DNA from: Anoplopoma fimbria
Taxonomy: Eukaryota > Chordata > Actinopteri > Perciformes > Anoplopomatidae
Direction: 5' to 3'
NCBI RefSeq assembly: GCF_027596085.1
Contig: NC_072451.1
Coordinates: 8,828,013 to 8,892,012, forward strand
DNA length: 64,000 nucleotides
The translations under genes were made by a program, and so were the position numbers. The notes under the pieces were generated by a model. That model worked only from the letters and a program-made list of their open reading frames with translations, made no database searches and was not told where the DNA came from. Positions within the stretch are counted from its first letter, which is position 1, and each line of letters starts with the position of its first letter. This document shows positions 1 to 45,145 of the stretch, piece after piece.

Positions 1-242
1 CCAATTGACTCGGGATCAAAGGTTCCACTTTAGGTCCAATCTACACAAATGTTCCGCATAAAGTTCAACTCTGGTTCATCTTGACATGCACATATTTCGA
101 AGGAAATAGATAAATCTGTCATAGCTTATTCGTGTTATTGTACCATTCACTTTTATCTAACCTGTCAAAGTAAAAACAGTAGAAAGCAATAGATTAAAGA
201 CTGTTCTAGAGATTCCAAGGTGATTGGGAAGGGTTCAACTCG

Positions 243-438
<196 letters not shown>

Positions 439-972
439 TGTCTAGGGAGTTAAAAGGGTGGACAGATAAAATAGGGGGGGGAGCTGTGGTAAATTATGAA
501 TAAGTGAGAGAACAAACAACATCAAAATGACAATTTGCAAACCTGTTAAGCTGATAATGACCCGTTTTGGAGAACAAGTATTTCACACCAGTTACGAGAA
601 ACCGGATTTTTTTTACTGCTCAGTCAGCAGTTTATGTTCTCTTTTTTAAGAGTAAAATAAGGAATCAACATACGACACCACTCTGTACTTTGAAACCAGT
701 TACTCAGTTATCTTGCGTTGTTTGGATCCAAATTCATTTTCACAGCTGCTCTTCCTAATTTCTACAGGTGAAAATATAATATAAAATACATGTATGTAAT
801 CAAAAATAAGAAGCATAGTTACGAACCCAGTAAAACACCATTCATCCACATCTAAGTCAGCTCTCCAAATAGAAAAGCAGTTACATGGGCCTTTTTGAAT
901 ATCAAATATACCTTGCTGTGATATAAAATGGCCTGCCAGCACATATAACACCATCCACAATAAAATCATAAC

Positions 973-1011
973 CTTCACTGTCTTACTAGGCTGCCTAGTT
1001 AGACAGTGAAG
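973..1011. repeat. 39-bp near-perfect palindrome
   Basis: The left arm CTTCACTGTCT-T-ACTAGGC and the right arm GCCTAGT-T-AGACAGTGAAG are reverse complements except for one T/T mismatch, and are separated by a single T. No TA or longer target duplication is obvious around it. Confidence 0.85.
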
Positions 1012-1872
1012 TATATCATAGAAACTTTCATTTCTCCTTCAGTGATTGGTAGCCTTTGTGCCTTTAGATGCCCTTGGCTTCTGCATCAAGCTACACCAGT
1101 TGTGATCCCTCAAAAATATCGCAAAACAATATTTAATGTGAGGAAATATCTGCCGTAACCCAGAGAAAAGTCAATACTGATATTCTGTTTGATGAGTAAG
1201 TTTCCTACAACAACTTGTAGGATGTCAGATATTTTGTGTGCAGTTGATTAAACACATGCTACTTCCTGACACCACACAGTTTCCTCTGAGGTGAGAGTAG
1301 AGGAGATGATAAGATTGTGATTATGCTGCTAAGGTGACACAGAGCTATTTTGGTGCACGTTTTAGCATGAAATAAAAACCTCAGCTAACCTTTTGCAGTC
1401 GTCAGTTAAATTCCTAGGCTTTAATTGACACATGCACACAGACCTTTCCCAAAATGCGTGTTTTATTAACTGCATGGAGAAGATCAGGACCATGTCAGGA
1501 TCATGTCTTGTGAAGTCTAAAACCTCCACATTGCTGCAAAGGTTAGAGTTTGTTTAGCAGCCCTAATTGAATTTCAGAATGTTGAAAGATTAGGGACATA
1601 TGTACAAAAAGATTGAAATATTAATTAAAGGTCAGGTTAATTTACTTTCTAGAGTTAACTTGCATGACCTTTTAATAAAGCCTCACTTACATTTAGCCAC
1701 CCATCTTGCAGTAGAGAATAGACACCTGGCTTCTATGTTGAGTCTGAGGGTTGAGCTGAAGTCCAGTACATTCTATGTGATGAGGACCGGCTGTGCTTTA
1801 TGAGCAATTTCTTCAACTACCAGGCTACAGACTAACATGCATCTGTATTTTATCACAGGTCAAACCCCAGCC

Positions 1873-2955
1873 ATGGACGATGACGAATATCGGCTGTTCA
1901 TGCAATCTTATGAGGAATCCTTTAACATGACTGACCCAGGCTATGTGGTCAGTGATTCTGTCCAGCTCTGTGATAAGCAGGCTGTCAACCAATTTGGCGC
2001 GAGATTCATCCCAGTTTTTTACTATGTCAACTTCCTCCTGAGTTACCTTGGTAATGGGCTCGTCCTATTCATTATCTACAAGTTTGAGAAGCTCTGCACA
2101 GTGACGAACATCTTTCTCCTGAATTTGGTCCTCTCCAACCTTCTCTTTGCCGCAAGTCTCCCTTTCTGGGCAACTTACCATCTGTCTGAGTGGATCTTTG
2201 GCCTGGCTCTGTGTAAGATGGTCAGCAGTGCCTACTTCATCGGCTTCTACAGCTCCATCCTCTTCCTCACACTCATGACATTTGACCGATACCTTGCGGT
2301 GGTTCACGCAGTGACAGCCGCTAAGAGCAGGAAAAAGGCCTATGCCATCATTGCCTCGGTGGCAGTTTGGTGCATTAGTATTGTAGCGAGTGTGAAAGAG
2401 CTGATTCTCCAAAATGTGTGGAAGAGTCCGTATAACGGCCTGATATGTGAGGAGTCGGGATACCCTGAGAGCACCATGGCGCGCTGGCGTCTGGTTAGTT
2501 ATTACCAACAATTCCTGCTCTTCTTCCTCCTCCCTCTGTTCATGGTGATGTACTGCTACATCAGCATCACTGTGCGCATCCTATCCACCCGCATGAAGGA
2601 GAAGTGTCGCGCCATCAAACTCATATTTGTCATCATCTTCACCTTCTTTGCCTGCTGGACGCCCTACAATATTGTGATCCTCCTTCGAGCTATTCAGATC
2701 TCTCGCCCCATTGAGGGAGACTCGTGTTCTGACGGAGAGAGCCTGGACTATGCACTGTATGTGACCCGGAACATAGCCTACTTGTATTGTTGCATTAGTC
2801 CTGTGTTTTACACATTTGTGGGAAAGAAGTTCCAGAGCCACTTCAGAAGGCTGATGGCTAAGAGGATCCCCTGTCTGAAGAGACACATGAGCCTCAACAG
2901 CCAGAGCACTAGAACCACGTCACAGAAGACACCGCACTCCGCTTATGAGTTATAG
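1873..2955 (+). CDS. Chemokine receptor, CC/XC type (XCR1- or Ccr12-like), class A GPCR
   Basis: This is a seven-helix G-protein-coupled receptor that would bind chemokines on leukocytes and signal through Gi. The open frame continues upstream to 1837, but an acceptor-like CAG ends near 1857, so the start is taken as ATG 1873 (MDDDEY), giving 360 aa, typical of the family. Visible family marks (this numbering): acidic Tyr-containing N-terminus; N-glycosylation site N18; N61 in TM1; Cys114-Cys192 and Cys33-Cys285 pairs; DRYLAVV at 138-144; CWTP at 261-264; Ser/Thr-rich tail. Two core positions are unusual: the TM2 Asp is Asn89 (LVLSNLLF) and the TM7 NPxxY motif is SPVFY (309-313). ECL3/TM7 (SLDYALYVTRN) resembles XCR1, but HRY of mammalian XCR1 is DRY here, so the exact orthologue is left open. 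The coding part is a single uninterrupted exon. Confidence 0.9.
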   Translation: MDDDEYRLFMQSYEESFNMTDPGYVVSDSVQLCDKQAVNQFGARFIPVFYYVNFLLSYLGNGLVLFIIYKFEKLCTVTNIFLLNLVLSNLLFAASLPFWATYHLSEWIFGLALCKMVSSAYFIGFYSSILFLTLMTFDRYLAVVHAVTAAKSRKKAYAIIASVAVWCISIVASVKELILQNVWKSPYNGLICEESGYPESTMARWRLVSYYQQFLLFFLLPLFMVMYCYISITVRILSTRMKEKCRAIKLIFVIIFTFFACWTPYNIVILLRAIQISRPIEGDSCSDGESLDYALYVTRNIAYLYCCISPVFYTFVGKKFQSHFRRLMAKRIPCLKRHMSLNSQSTRTTSQKTPHSAYEL

Positions 2956-3440
2956 ACAGACAGCAGACACAGACAAACACACAGAATTTCACTCCAAACA
3001 TGAAGTTCACTCTATGTCTACTTCCTGCCAGACTCTTCAACACTGTAAAATCTTAATTTCAGTTAGAGACAATCAAATCTGTCAGCATTAAAGGTGCAAT
3101 ATATTGGATTGAAAGCATGAATGAAGTGATGTGTATGCTATGTAAAGATACAGGGGAGCAGAGAATGAAGTTGGTCTCTCTCTCTCTCTCTCAGTATTGT
3201 AATCCGACCTTAGATAAGTTTATTAGTTTCATGACTGCAAAACTACGGACTGCTTAACATCTACTTCTTACATTAACATTGTTAGCTTTTATCCTCCTTT
3301 TTTTTTGCATATGTTGTGTTTGTGTGTTTGTTTCTCAAGAAAGCCTTCTTATTTGAAAAAGGTTACATTATGAAGGTTTTTATTATGTTTCTTTTAACAC
3401 ATTTGTCTTATGAGACTCAAACTACTGTTAAATCAAATTC

Positions 3441-3446
3441 AATAAA
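3441..3446 (+). other. Candidate polyadenylation signal of the chemokine receptor
   Basis: AATAAA lies 486 bp after the stop codon in an A-rich stretch. It is the clearest hexamer downstream of the gene, giving a 3' UTR of roughly 500 bp. Confidence 0.55.
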
Positions 3447-3685
3447 AAAATGCAACAAAAAAAATGGTGTTTTCTCAGGTGGCTGATTGGTGACCCTTAT
3501 CTGACATGAAAGTCTAAGACTAATGTTATTTTATAATATTCTACTGTCAAAGAATCCAACGAAAAAATCAAAACCCTGTGTCAGGCCGTGTCTCACTACA
3601 TTCAGGCTCTGTACCCTAACGACGCCGTCACTCCCAAACATACAGCTTTAAAGAACAACTCACAAATTAATATTTTTTTAAAAAG

Positions 3686-4029
3686 CTTAAAGGAGCAGTG
3701 TGTAAGATTGGCATCTTACAGTGAGGTTGACAATTGTAACCAACTGAATACCCCTTTGCTCTCCCCCCACTTTCCAATTGTGCCGGAAAACTACGGTGGC
3801 CTTCAGGTAATGTAAAAATATGAAAGGCCCTCGTTAGAGCCAGTGTTTGATTTGTCTGATCTGGGCTACTGTAGAAACATGGCGGTGCAACATGGCCTAC
3901 TTCCTGAAGAGGACCTGCTCCCAATGCTGGTTCATTCTAAGGTAACTAAAACACACCAATTCTTAGTTTCAGGTGATAATAATTTTCTACCAATAAATCC
4001 CTCTTAATCTTACACACTGCTTCTTTAAG
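3686..4029 (+). mobile_element. MITE-like element with 23-bp terminal inverted repeats
   Basis: The left end CTTAAAGGAGCAGTGTGTAA and the right end TTACACACTGCTTCTTTAAG are inverted repeats with one mismatch over 23 bp, bounding about 344 bp. The body includes a stretch (ACGGTGGCCTTCAGGTAATG) shared with a second copy in cntnap2 intron 21. This is a non-autonomous DNA transposon shape; the open frames over it are spurious. A target-site duplication was not established. Confidence 0.7.
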
Positions 4030-5049
4030 CGCTCAGCCTAAACAACTGGGCACCGGGTTGTGTCCAGGCACTTATAATGTCAGTGTGAGTTGAGGCAGAC
4101 CTCCAGCAACCCAATGAAGGACATAGACCAAATGTTTATGCAAGTAATTGTTAAACGTTGCTTTTCTTGAGGAAATTTAGTCAATGTTTCTAGGTACGGC
4201 TGATAGATTTTATGCATGTTCTTCAGATCTGCTCGAGGTCTGGTCCTTATTCTTCCAATCTTGTTGAGTCAAAGTTGAATGCAAGGGGGTTATTTGTAAT
4301 GTGATGTATTTGACACATCTTGTATAAGTGCTTTAAAATTAACTTTATCTTAACATTTTTATAAATATGCCAAACACCCCTGTGACATCTGTTGTTTTAT
4401 GGACACTATTTCTTTTTAAATTCTTTGCACTGTTGTTTTGTGGGATTGGGTTAATGTTTAGATTGTTTCCCTTTTATGACAGAACATCTGGAGCAGTTTC
4501 CTGTCAGCTAAGTACATTCCTCTGATGAGTCAGTGTAGTCAAGTATGGGCAAACAACATGAATGTATGATAACCAACAGATGGTTTTAAAATTTGGCTTG
4601 AGGCATTACACTAAAATCAAATATTAGAAATTTGATTTGTTATAGCTATATTTTTTCAATTGAATTCTATTTAGTTGTATAGTCCAAAATCACAAATCAA
4701 CATAGTAAAACTACAACACAGTCAAATAAATTAGTAAATTAGTAAGCAGAATAATGATGGGAAAATTAGGACTACTAATTACAGCAGCAGTGGATATAAT
4801 ATAATAATAATAATACAAGCACTAATGGTATCAGCAACAGTAATGGAAATGTGACTGATAATAATGGTAGTAGCAGTGGGGGTCAGTAGGGCCACGACAG
4901 GAGGTACTACCACAGTCCAGGCATGACCAGAATCCATGGAAACCTGCGATTTTAAGGGGTAGCCTACTTAAGGTCAAAATCAAAGCACAGACCTCGGCCT
5001 TGTGGGCACTTACACTTAAGCCTATACATTGAATGACATCTCCCCAACT

Positions 5050-5960
5050 CCTGAAAGGTGTCAGTCCTCCTTTTCCGCCCAATTGAGATAGGCAAAGCCT
5101 CCCTCAAACACAGTACCCAACAATCTACAACGGTGCCTCCCAGTATGCTCTTCTCCTTGCATTGGCTGTCTTCATATTCACAATCAGAACCCATGAGAAA
5201 CATTAGAGACTGGACTATAGCTCATCTCCAGTCAGCCCTAAAAGGTAAAGACATTCCCTGCAAACACAGTGACAAAAAGCCAGTTTGTTTCACCTTTACT
5301 CAGCTTCCATCAATACTCCAACAAACACCAATGTTCCCCAGACATCTTCGACATAATTTATTTGATCCTAGTGTATTTCAACTTTCGCCTAACAGCTACA
5401 GACTCCCTTACATTATCCATCTTCAATTTTCTTTTCATCATTCCTCCATCATCACTCCTCGAATTACTCTCACAAAAGCAGATCCACCAAATGCCAGCTG
5501 CTAGCCCTTATTTGCCACCTGAATTTATGCCACATACATAATTGTATCAATGGAAAGCCTGTCCAACCTTCCAACCATGATAGTCATTCTTGACGACACA
5601 TGCAAAATGAAAATGTGTCTTTCGGGACACTTACTGTCTTCCTGAAATGTAATTTGCTTCTTCTACAATTATTCAACACGACGACATCCAACTTCACACT
5701 GATGCAGCTCCTTCCATAGGTTTGTGGCTTCTACGGAGAAAGATGTTGTGCTTCTATATGGCCCCTAGAGTTTATATCTCTTGAAACAGAGTCCTGCTCT
5801 ACGTCTGTGCTCCATGAGCTGTACTCATTGTTATACCTGCCAATCTTGGGACATGTCTAGGAAGTCCATATTTAATCACTCTTATAATACGGCAGTTGTA
5901 AAAATCCTAAACAAAGGTTCTGTCGGGTAACAGAAGTTCGGACTGGGCCAGTTGATGAAG
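5050..5960 (+). pseudogene. Decayed retroelement piece, possibly DIRS/Ngaro type
   Basis: Conceptual translation around 5690-5930, with one frame change, reads LHTDAAPSIG, then GFYGERCCASIWP, LHELYSLL and VKILNKG. This follows the order of the RNase H-like segment of fish tyrosine-recombinase retrotransposons (HTDAAPSIGFGGFY...). Stops interrupt it. The upstream 148-codon frame at 5058-5504 was not recognised. Identification is from memory of the family and is tentative. Confidence 0.4.
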
Positions 5961-6396
5961 CCCGAATTACTGCTCCAACTCTTTTACTTATTCTATACTA
6001 AATACCTATTGGAGTCTCGATGAAGTTTGAAGAAAACACTGGAAACAGACAGAGTTCGATGCGATAGAGTTTATTCTTTAAGCAAATAATTAAACCCGAG
6101 TTGGCTCTCCGGAGGCGAACTGATTTGCATTGTCCTTAATATGGTCTTATATAGTGTCACAGCTTTTTTTAAATTTTTTATCTGTAAGTCCTTCCCTGTT
6201 TTTTTTTATTTGCAGGTGCACTGAGCTATCTATCATCCAGATGTCTGTGCAAGCCATCTATCTTTTTTAATTGGTTTGGAAACTCCCTGACTGATACTTG
6301 AACTTTTCTATGCCTATTATTCTCGCATGTTGTCATTTCTTATAGGCTGAAGTGTTAGGCCTTGTCAATTCTGCATGTCGTAACTTTGGGGTGCTG

Positions 6397-6522
<126 letters not shown>

Positions 6523-6825
6523 TTCAACAGCTCTTAGTCATAAAACAGGTTATATCTTAAGTCATGCAAATCACTCTATATTCACACCCATTTCAGTATG
6601 CAGATGCCATATATACTGTATATATATATAAGTTTCAAACATTCAGTTATATTCAAACATTTAGATAATCGATAGTGATAGTCTATTATGATTAAATCAA
6701 ACTCCAACAGTTCACCTCATTCTCCAGTCATCGTTCATGTGAAGACTCACATTAATATAAGCCCAAGTCAGGAGAAGAGATTACTTATAGTTAATCCATC
6801 CTGTCCTGGTGTGGACTGGATGTTG

Positions 6826-6991
6826 TATGAATGTTAGTTAGAGTCTGGTGGGCAGGTGGCACCTTGCATGGTAGCCCTGTCATCAGTGTGTGAATGGGTG
6901 AATGATATGTAATGATATGTAATATAAGCTTTGAGCTACTGATTGTAAGTCGCTTTGGATAAAAGCATCTGCTAAATGACTGTAATGTAAA
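6826..6991 (+). mobile_element. SINE 3' portion
   Basis: It contains GGGCAGGTGGCACCTTGCAT, shared with copies near 14400 and 22745, followed by GTCGCTTTGGATAAAAGC and CTGCTAAATGACTGTAATG, the conserved tail seen in many fish SINEs. The tRNA-like head is absent, so the copy is 5' truncated. Confidence 0.65.
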
Positions 6992-7028
6992 TGTCCTGTG
7001 AAGACCCACCCTCCCTTTCCCTCCCCCT

Positions 7029-7066
7029 GATCCATTTACCTTTTGACCTCAAAAGGTAAATGGATC
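7029..7066. repeat. 38-bp perfect palindrome
   Basis: Two 18-bp arms, GATCCATTTACCTTTTGA and its exact reverse complement, flank a 2-bp CC centre. It lies between a SINE tail and a LINE fragment. Confidence 0.9.
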
Positions 7067-7129
7067 CCTGTTAACATCCATTCATCTCTTACCTTCTTTT
7101 CAATTCCGTTTGATTTGATTTATTAATAG

Positions 7130-7385
7130 AAATGTACACATAGAAAGAACAAAGGACCTAGGACATTTCCCTGTGGCACACCGCAATGGATTTCTCTAGC
7201 CGCAGATAAGGTCCTGTAAATATCAACTCTTTGACACCTATCAGTAAAAAAATGACCAAATCCACTCACCAGCCATGCTATTTAAAATCCAAAGCTTTTA
7301 GTTTTGTAATCACAATCTGACAGTCAATTGTGTCAAATGCTTTCTGTAGGTCTAAAAGTACCATGCCACAGAATTGGCCTTAATC
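7130..7385 (-). pseudogene. LINE reverse-transcriptase fragment
   Basis: On the minus strand the translation reads LLDLQKAFDTIDC, then WLVSGFGHFFTDRCQ and CGVPQGNVLGPLFF, which are the conserved RT blocks (LxKAFDxVDH, GVPQGSxLGPLLF). One frame break follows ALDFK. It is truncated at both ends. Confidence 0.65.
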
Positions 7386-7639
7386 TATATTTCTTAATGT
7401 AATCAGAAAGAAATAATAAATATGTATCATATGAGTGTGACTCTCTAAAGAGATGGGGAAGAGGCCAGATGGCTTCGGTGGCCAGTTACTGCAGCTCTGT
7501 TCTACTTTCTGCATTTTTATTGTACTTTATGCCTTTTTTCTATGCTAATCCTCGTTCCTATGCAGCAATGGAACACTGAAGAGATTAGTGGTATTTTATT
7601 TAACTTATTTTTGGACAACTTAGATCCACAACAGGACTC

Positions 7640-7950
7640 CTATTCATACACAGTGTCACATAAGAATACTCTCCGTAGAGAGACCAGACACCTCTGAGGA
7701 AATGAGGAGAAGGAAGGGGGGGTGGAGAGCTGGAGTAAAGTGCCGGTTGAGGGAAAGATAAACCATGCCTACAGTCTGTTATTATGGGGAACATCAGATC
7801 CCTCCCTAATAAGATGGAGGAGCTAATAGCGCTAACCAGACTGCAAAGGGGGTAACAGGAGTGTAGCACCATGTGCTTCACAGAGACTCGGCTGAAAAAG
7901 CTCACTTCAGACATAAACACATAGTTCTCTGTCACTCTTAATGACTGTAA
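7640..7950 (+). pseudogene. LINE endonuclease-domain start, broken
   Basis: The plus-strand translation reads GNIRSLPNKMEELIALTRLQ, a stop, then CSTMCFTETRLKKLTSD. This is the N-terminal block of the apurinic endonuclease of fish LINEs (NxRSLxNKMEEL...CFTETWL). It is probably not the same insertion as the minus-strand RT piece nearby. Confidence 0.6.
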
Positions 7951-8800
7951 TCTTTCTTCATGACTGTAAACTTTATGGTAGATTTTAAATAGGCCTACAG
8001 TTATATTATATGATACATAATTGTGAATATGGAGTATATATATTATATGACACTAGCTTGGATATGGAGAATTATATATCATAGATACAGGCCTGTATCT
8101 TGAGTGTAAGTGTTGCATGCATGTAACTAGCTGTTCATCAACAAACAGACCTTGTAGTTGCAAATTGGACAAAATTTGCAAAAAGTTATCTGGAGTGGGT
8201 CAATCTAAAAACAAAAGAAAGCGAAATTGCAGAAAAAGTTGACCTAAAAGACAGCCCCATTCAATGTCCCAGCTCACGAGGAGGGGGGTAATATAGGCAG
8301 TGGCAGCTTTAGTTTTTGAAATGGTCAAATGGTTATATGAACCCCAAGAAAATTCTGAACACGTTGCTGTTTGGTGGCAGTCTCAAGTCTATCATAGATC
8401 TATGAAAACTAAACTGTAGTTTAATAAGCTGATGAGGGAAACCCTTGAGTACTTTAACATAAACCTAAAACTTGTTCTGGCGTCACCTGAAGTCTGCCGA
8501 TTATATTCATTCATTGTAGTAATAGAAGTAAATAAAAGTAAGTAGAATTCATATTGTCTTTTTAACTTTTTAGTTGGTTTACAACATCAGTTTTGGCAGG
8601 TAACCACAGATGATAAGACCTCTTGACCTGACCTGACCCTGACACATCTATTCTGCTTAAACAGTGAACGTGCTCTTTGTTTTTTAAATATATAGAGTTA
8701 ACCTCTATAGAGCTGCTTAACAAACTCCAACCTCCTGTACTGTCTCTACTCTGTTGTTTTCTATTTCTCTCTTTGTTAGCATACTGCAGGTGTCATTATC
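7951..8800. other. Intergenic sequence, nothing recognised
   Basis: A/T-rich sequence between the LINE piece and the cntnap2 promoter region. I see no exon, structured RNA or repeat family here. Confidence 0.4.
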
Positions 8801-8859
8801 TACTGCAGCCAACATGCGCTGCCACCTATGGCTTGCACTCATTTGAGGGGAGCCCCTGT

Positions 8860-9067
8860 TTTGTTTTTCCTATCGGGCCGTACCAAGTGTGGGGGACAGT
8901 GGGGGTGTACTAATTGGTTCTGCAGCTCGGCGGTTGGAGTAGCCCCCGTCTGTCTGACCATGCACCTGGAGCGCGAGGCACGACCCGCAGCACAATCGTT
9001 CGGTTCGGTTCACAGGCTAGTTCTGGAGGTTGTTGGTCAAACCCTGCCGCAGTGCCTTTGGGCAGGC

Positions 9068-9121
<54 letters not shown>

Positions 9122-9279
9122 AAAGAACAGACCAAACGCACAGAGCGCAGCGGGCGGAGGGCCGTGGCTTGTTTTTTCCTTCGCCGTCGGAACAACGGGC
9201 AGCCGAGCGGAGGGAACACCGCGCTGAGACCCGCCTGGAGCCGCTTCATTGTCTCGGACGGTGCGGATCTTCTGTGAGG
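8860..9279 (+). promoter_or_regulatory. Putative promoter and 5' UTR of cntnap2
   Basis: This is the most GC- and CpG-rich stretch near the gene (for example GCGCGAGGCACGACCCG and the region at 9137-9250). It directly precedes the signal-peptide exon and contains a (GA)n array at 9072-9118. No TATA box is evident. The transcription start cannot be fixed from sequence alone. Confidence 0.5.
9072..9118. repeat. (GA)n microsatellite in the cntnap2 5' region
   Basis: About 23 GA units lie roughly 160 bp before the start codon, probably within the 5' UTR or core promoter. Confidence 0.9.
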
Positions 9280-44228
<34,949 letters not shown>

Positions 44229-45145
44229 ACCCCTCTCAACAACATGGACTCATGACGTTAGGATGTATGTAGTTTTCTAAGCTTAGGGAGTAGTAGTGAG
44301 GTCACTGCCTGTGGAACCTCGAGGATGTGCCCAGTGGTTTATTAAAAACTTTATGGACAACAGACAACCATGGGATTACAGCGTGGGGTTTAAAGCACAG
44401 GGCACAGTGCTGCCTGGCAGAGCTTGTGTGGAAATGTGGAGCATTTTATTTTAACTTTATTTACAATGAACACTGGGACAGGATGACAGCCTTCAGATGA
44501 TGTAGAGAACGGTGACATGAAGTTGTAGGCTTTAGATGAGTGAGTGTGTTATTTAGCTTTTATTTAAGCATTCATTTATATATTTTTACATTTTATTTAT
44601 TTTTACATTTTATTTATTTTATTTAACATTCATGTATTTATTTATATTTGAGTCATATATTTTTTCATAAAAGTTTTTACTTTATATACGTTTATTTATT
44701 TTTTCTAGATTCATATTTCAATGCCTTTGTGCAATGTGCACGTATTTCAGAAGATTATGGAAATGGTGGATCATTAATCCATTAATTCCATTAATCCTTC
44801 ACGTCTGTAGCATTGTTCATACATTTTCTTTTTATATATATATTAAATCTCATGTTTAATCATTTGCCTTATTTTAAAGTAAAGTTTTGAGTGTGTGTGT
44901 GTGTGTGTGTGCGCGTTTGTGTGCGCACTGACTGGCTTGCTTGTCTGTAAAGGAGATGTAGCCATGACTTTGTCCGCAACAATTAGGACTAAGGCCGGAA
45001 ATTGTTATTGCCTCTACGTGACTGACAAGTATCTATTGTTTACTTTTGAGCATTGATTGCTGAAACTCTTAATAATTGCATATTTTATTTAACTGTTTCT
45101 GATGCCAAATGAGTTCAGGGCTGAGTTCAGCTTTTGAAGAATAAA
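44229..45145 (+). other. cntnap2 3' UTR with candidate poly(A) signal
   Basis: A/T-rich sequence with several ATTTATTTATTT runs (44560-44700), which resemble AU-rich mRNA-stability elements. An ATTAAA lies near 44842 and a canonical AATAAA at 45140-45145; a UTR of about 0.6 or 0.9 kb is plausible. Confidence 0.5.

Noticed and set aside
1837..1872. Upstream ATG giving a 372-aa chemokine receptor
   Set aside because: A pyrimidine-containing stretch ending in CAG lies between it and ATG 1873, and the 12 extra residues lack family character, so they are probably intron and 5' UTR.
2065..2886. Minus-strand frames of 148 and 101 aa across the chemokine receptor
   Set aside because: They are shadows of the receptor coding sequence on the other strand.
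5930..6130. Possible solo LTR (reverse AATAAA followed by a GTTACCCGACA-like end)
   Set aside because: No matching second end, target-site duplication or primer-binding site was found, so the call was dropped.
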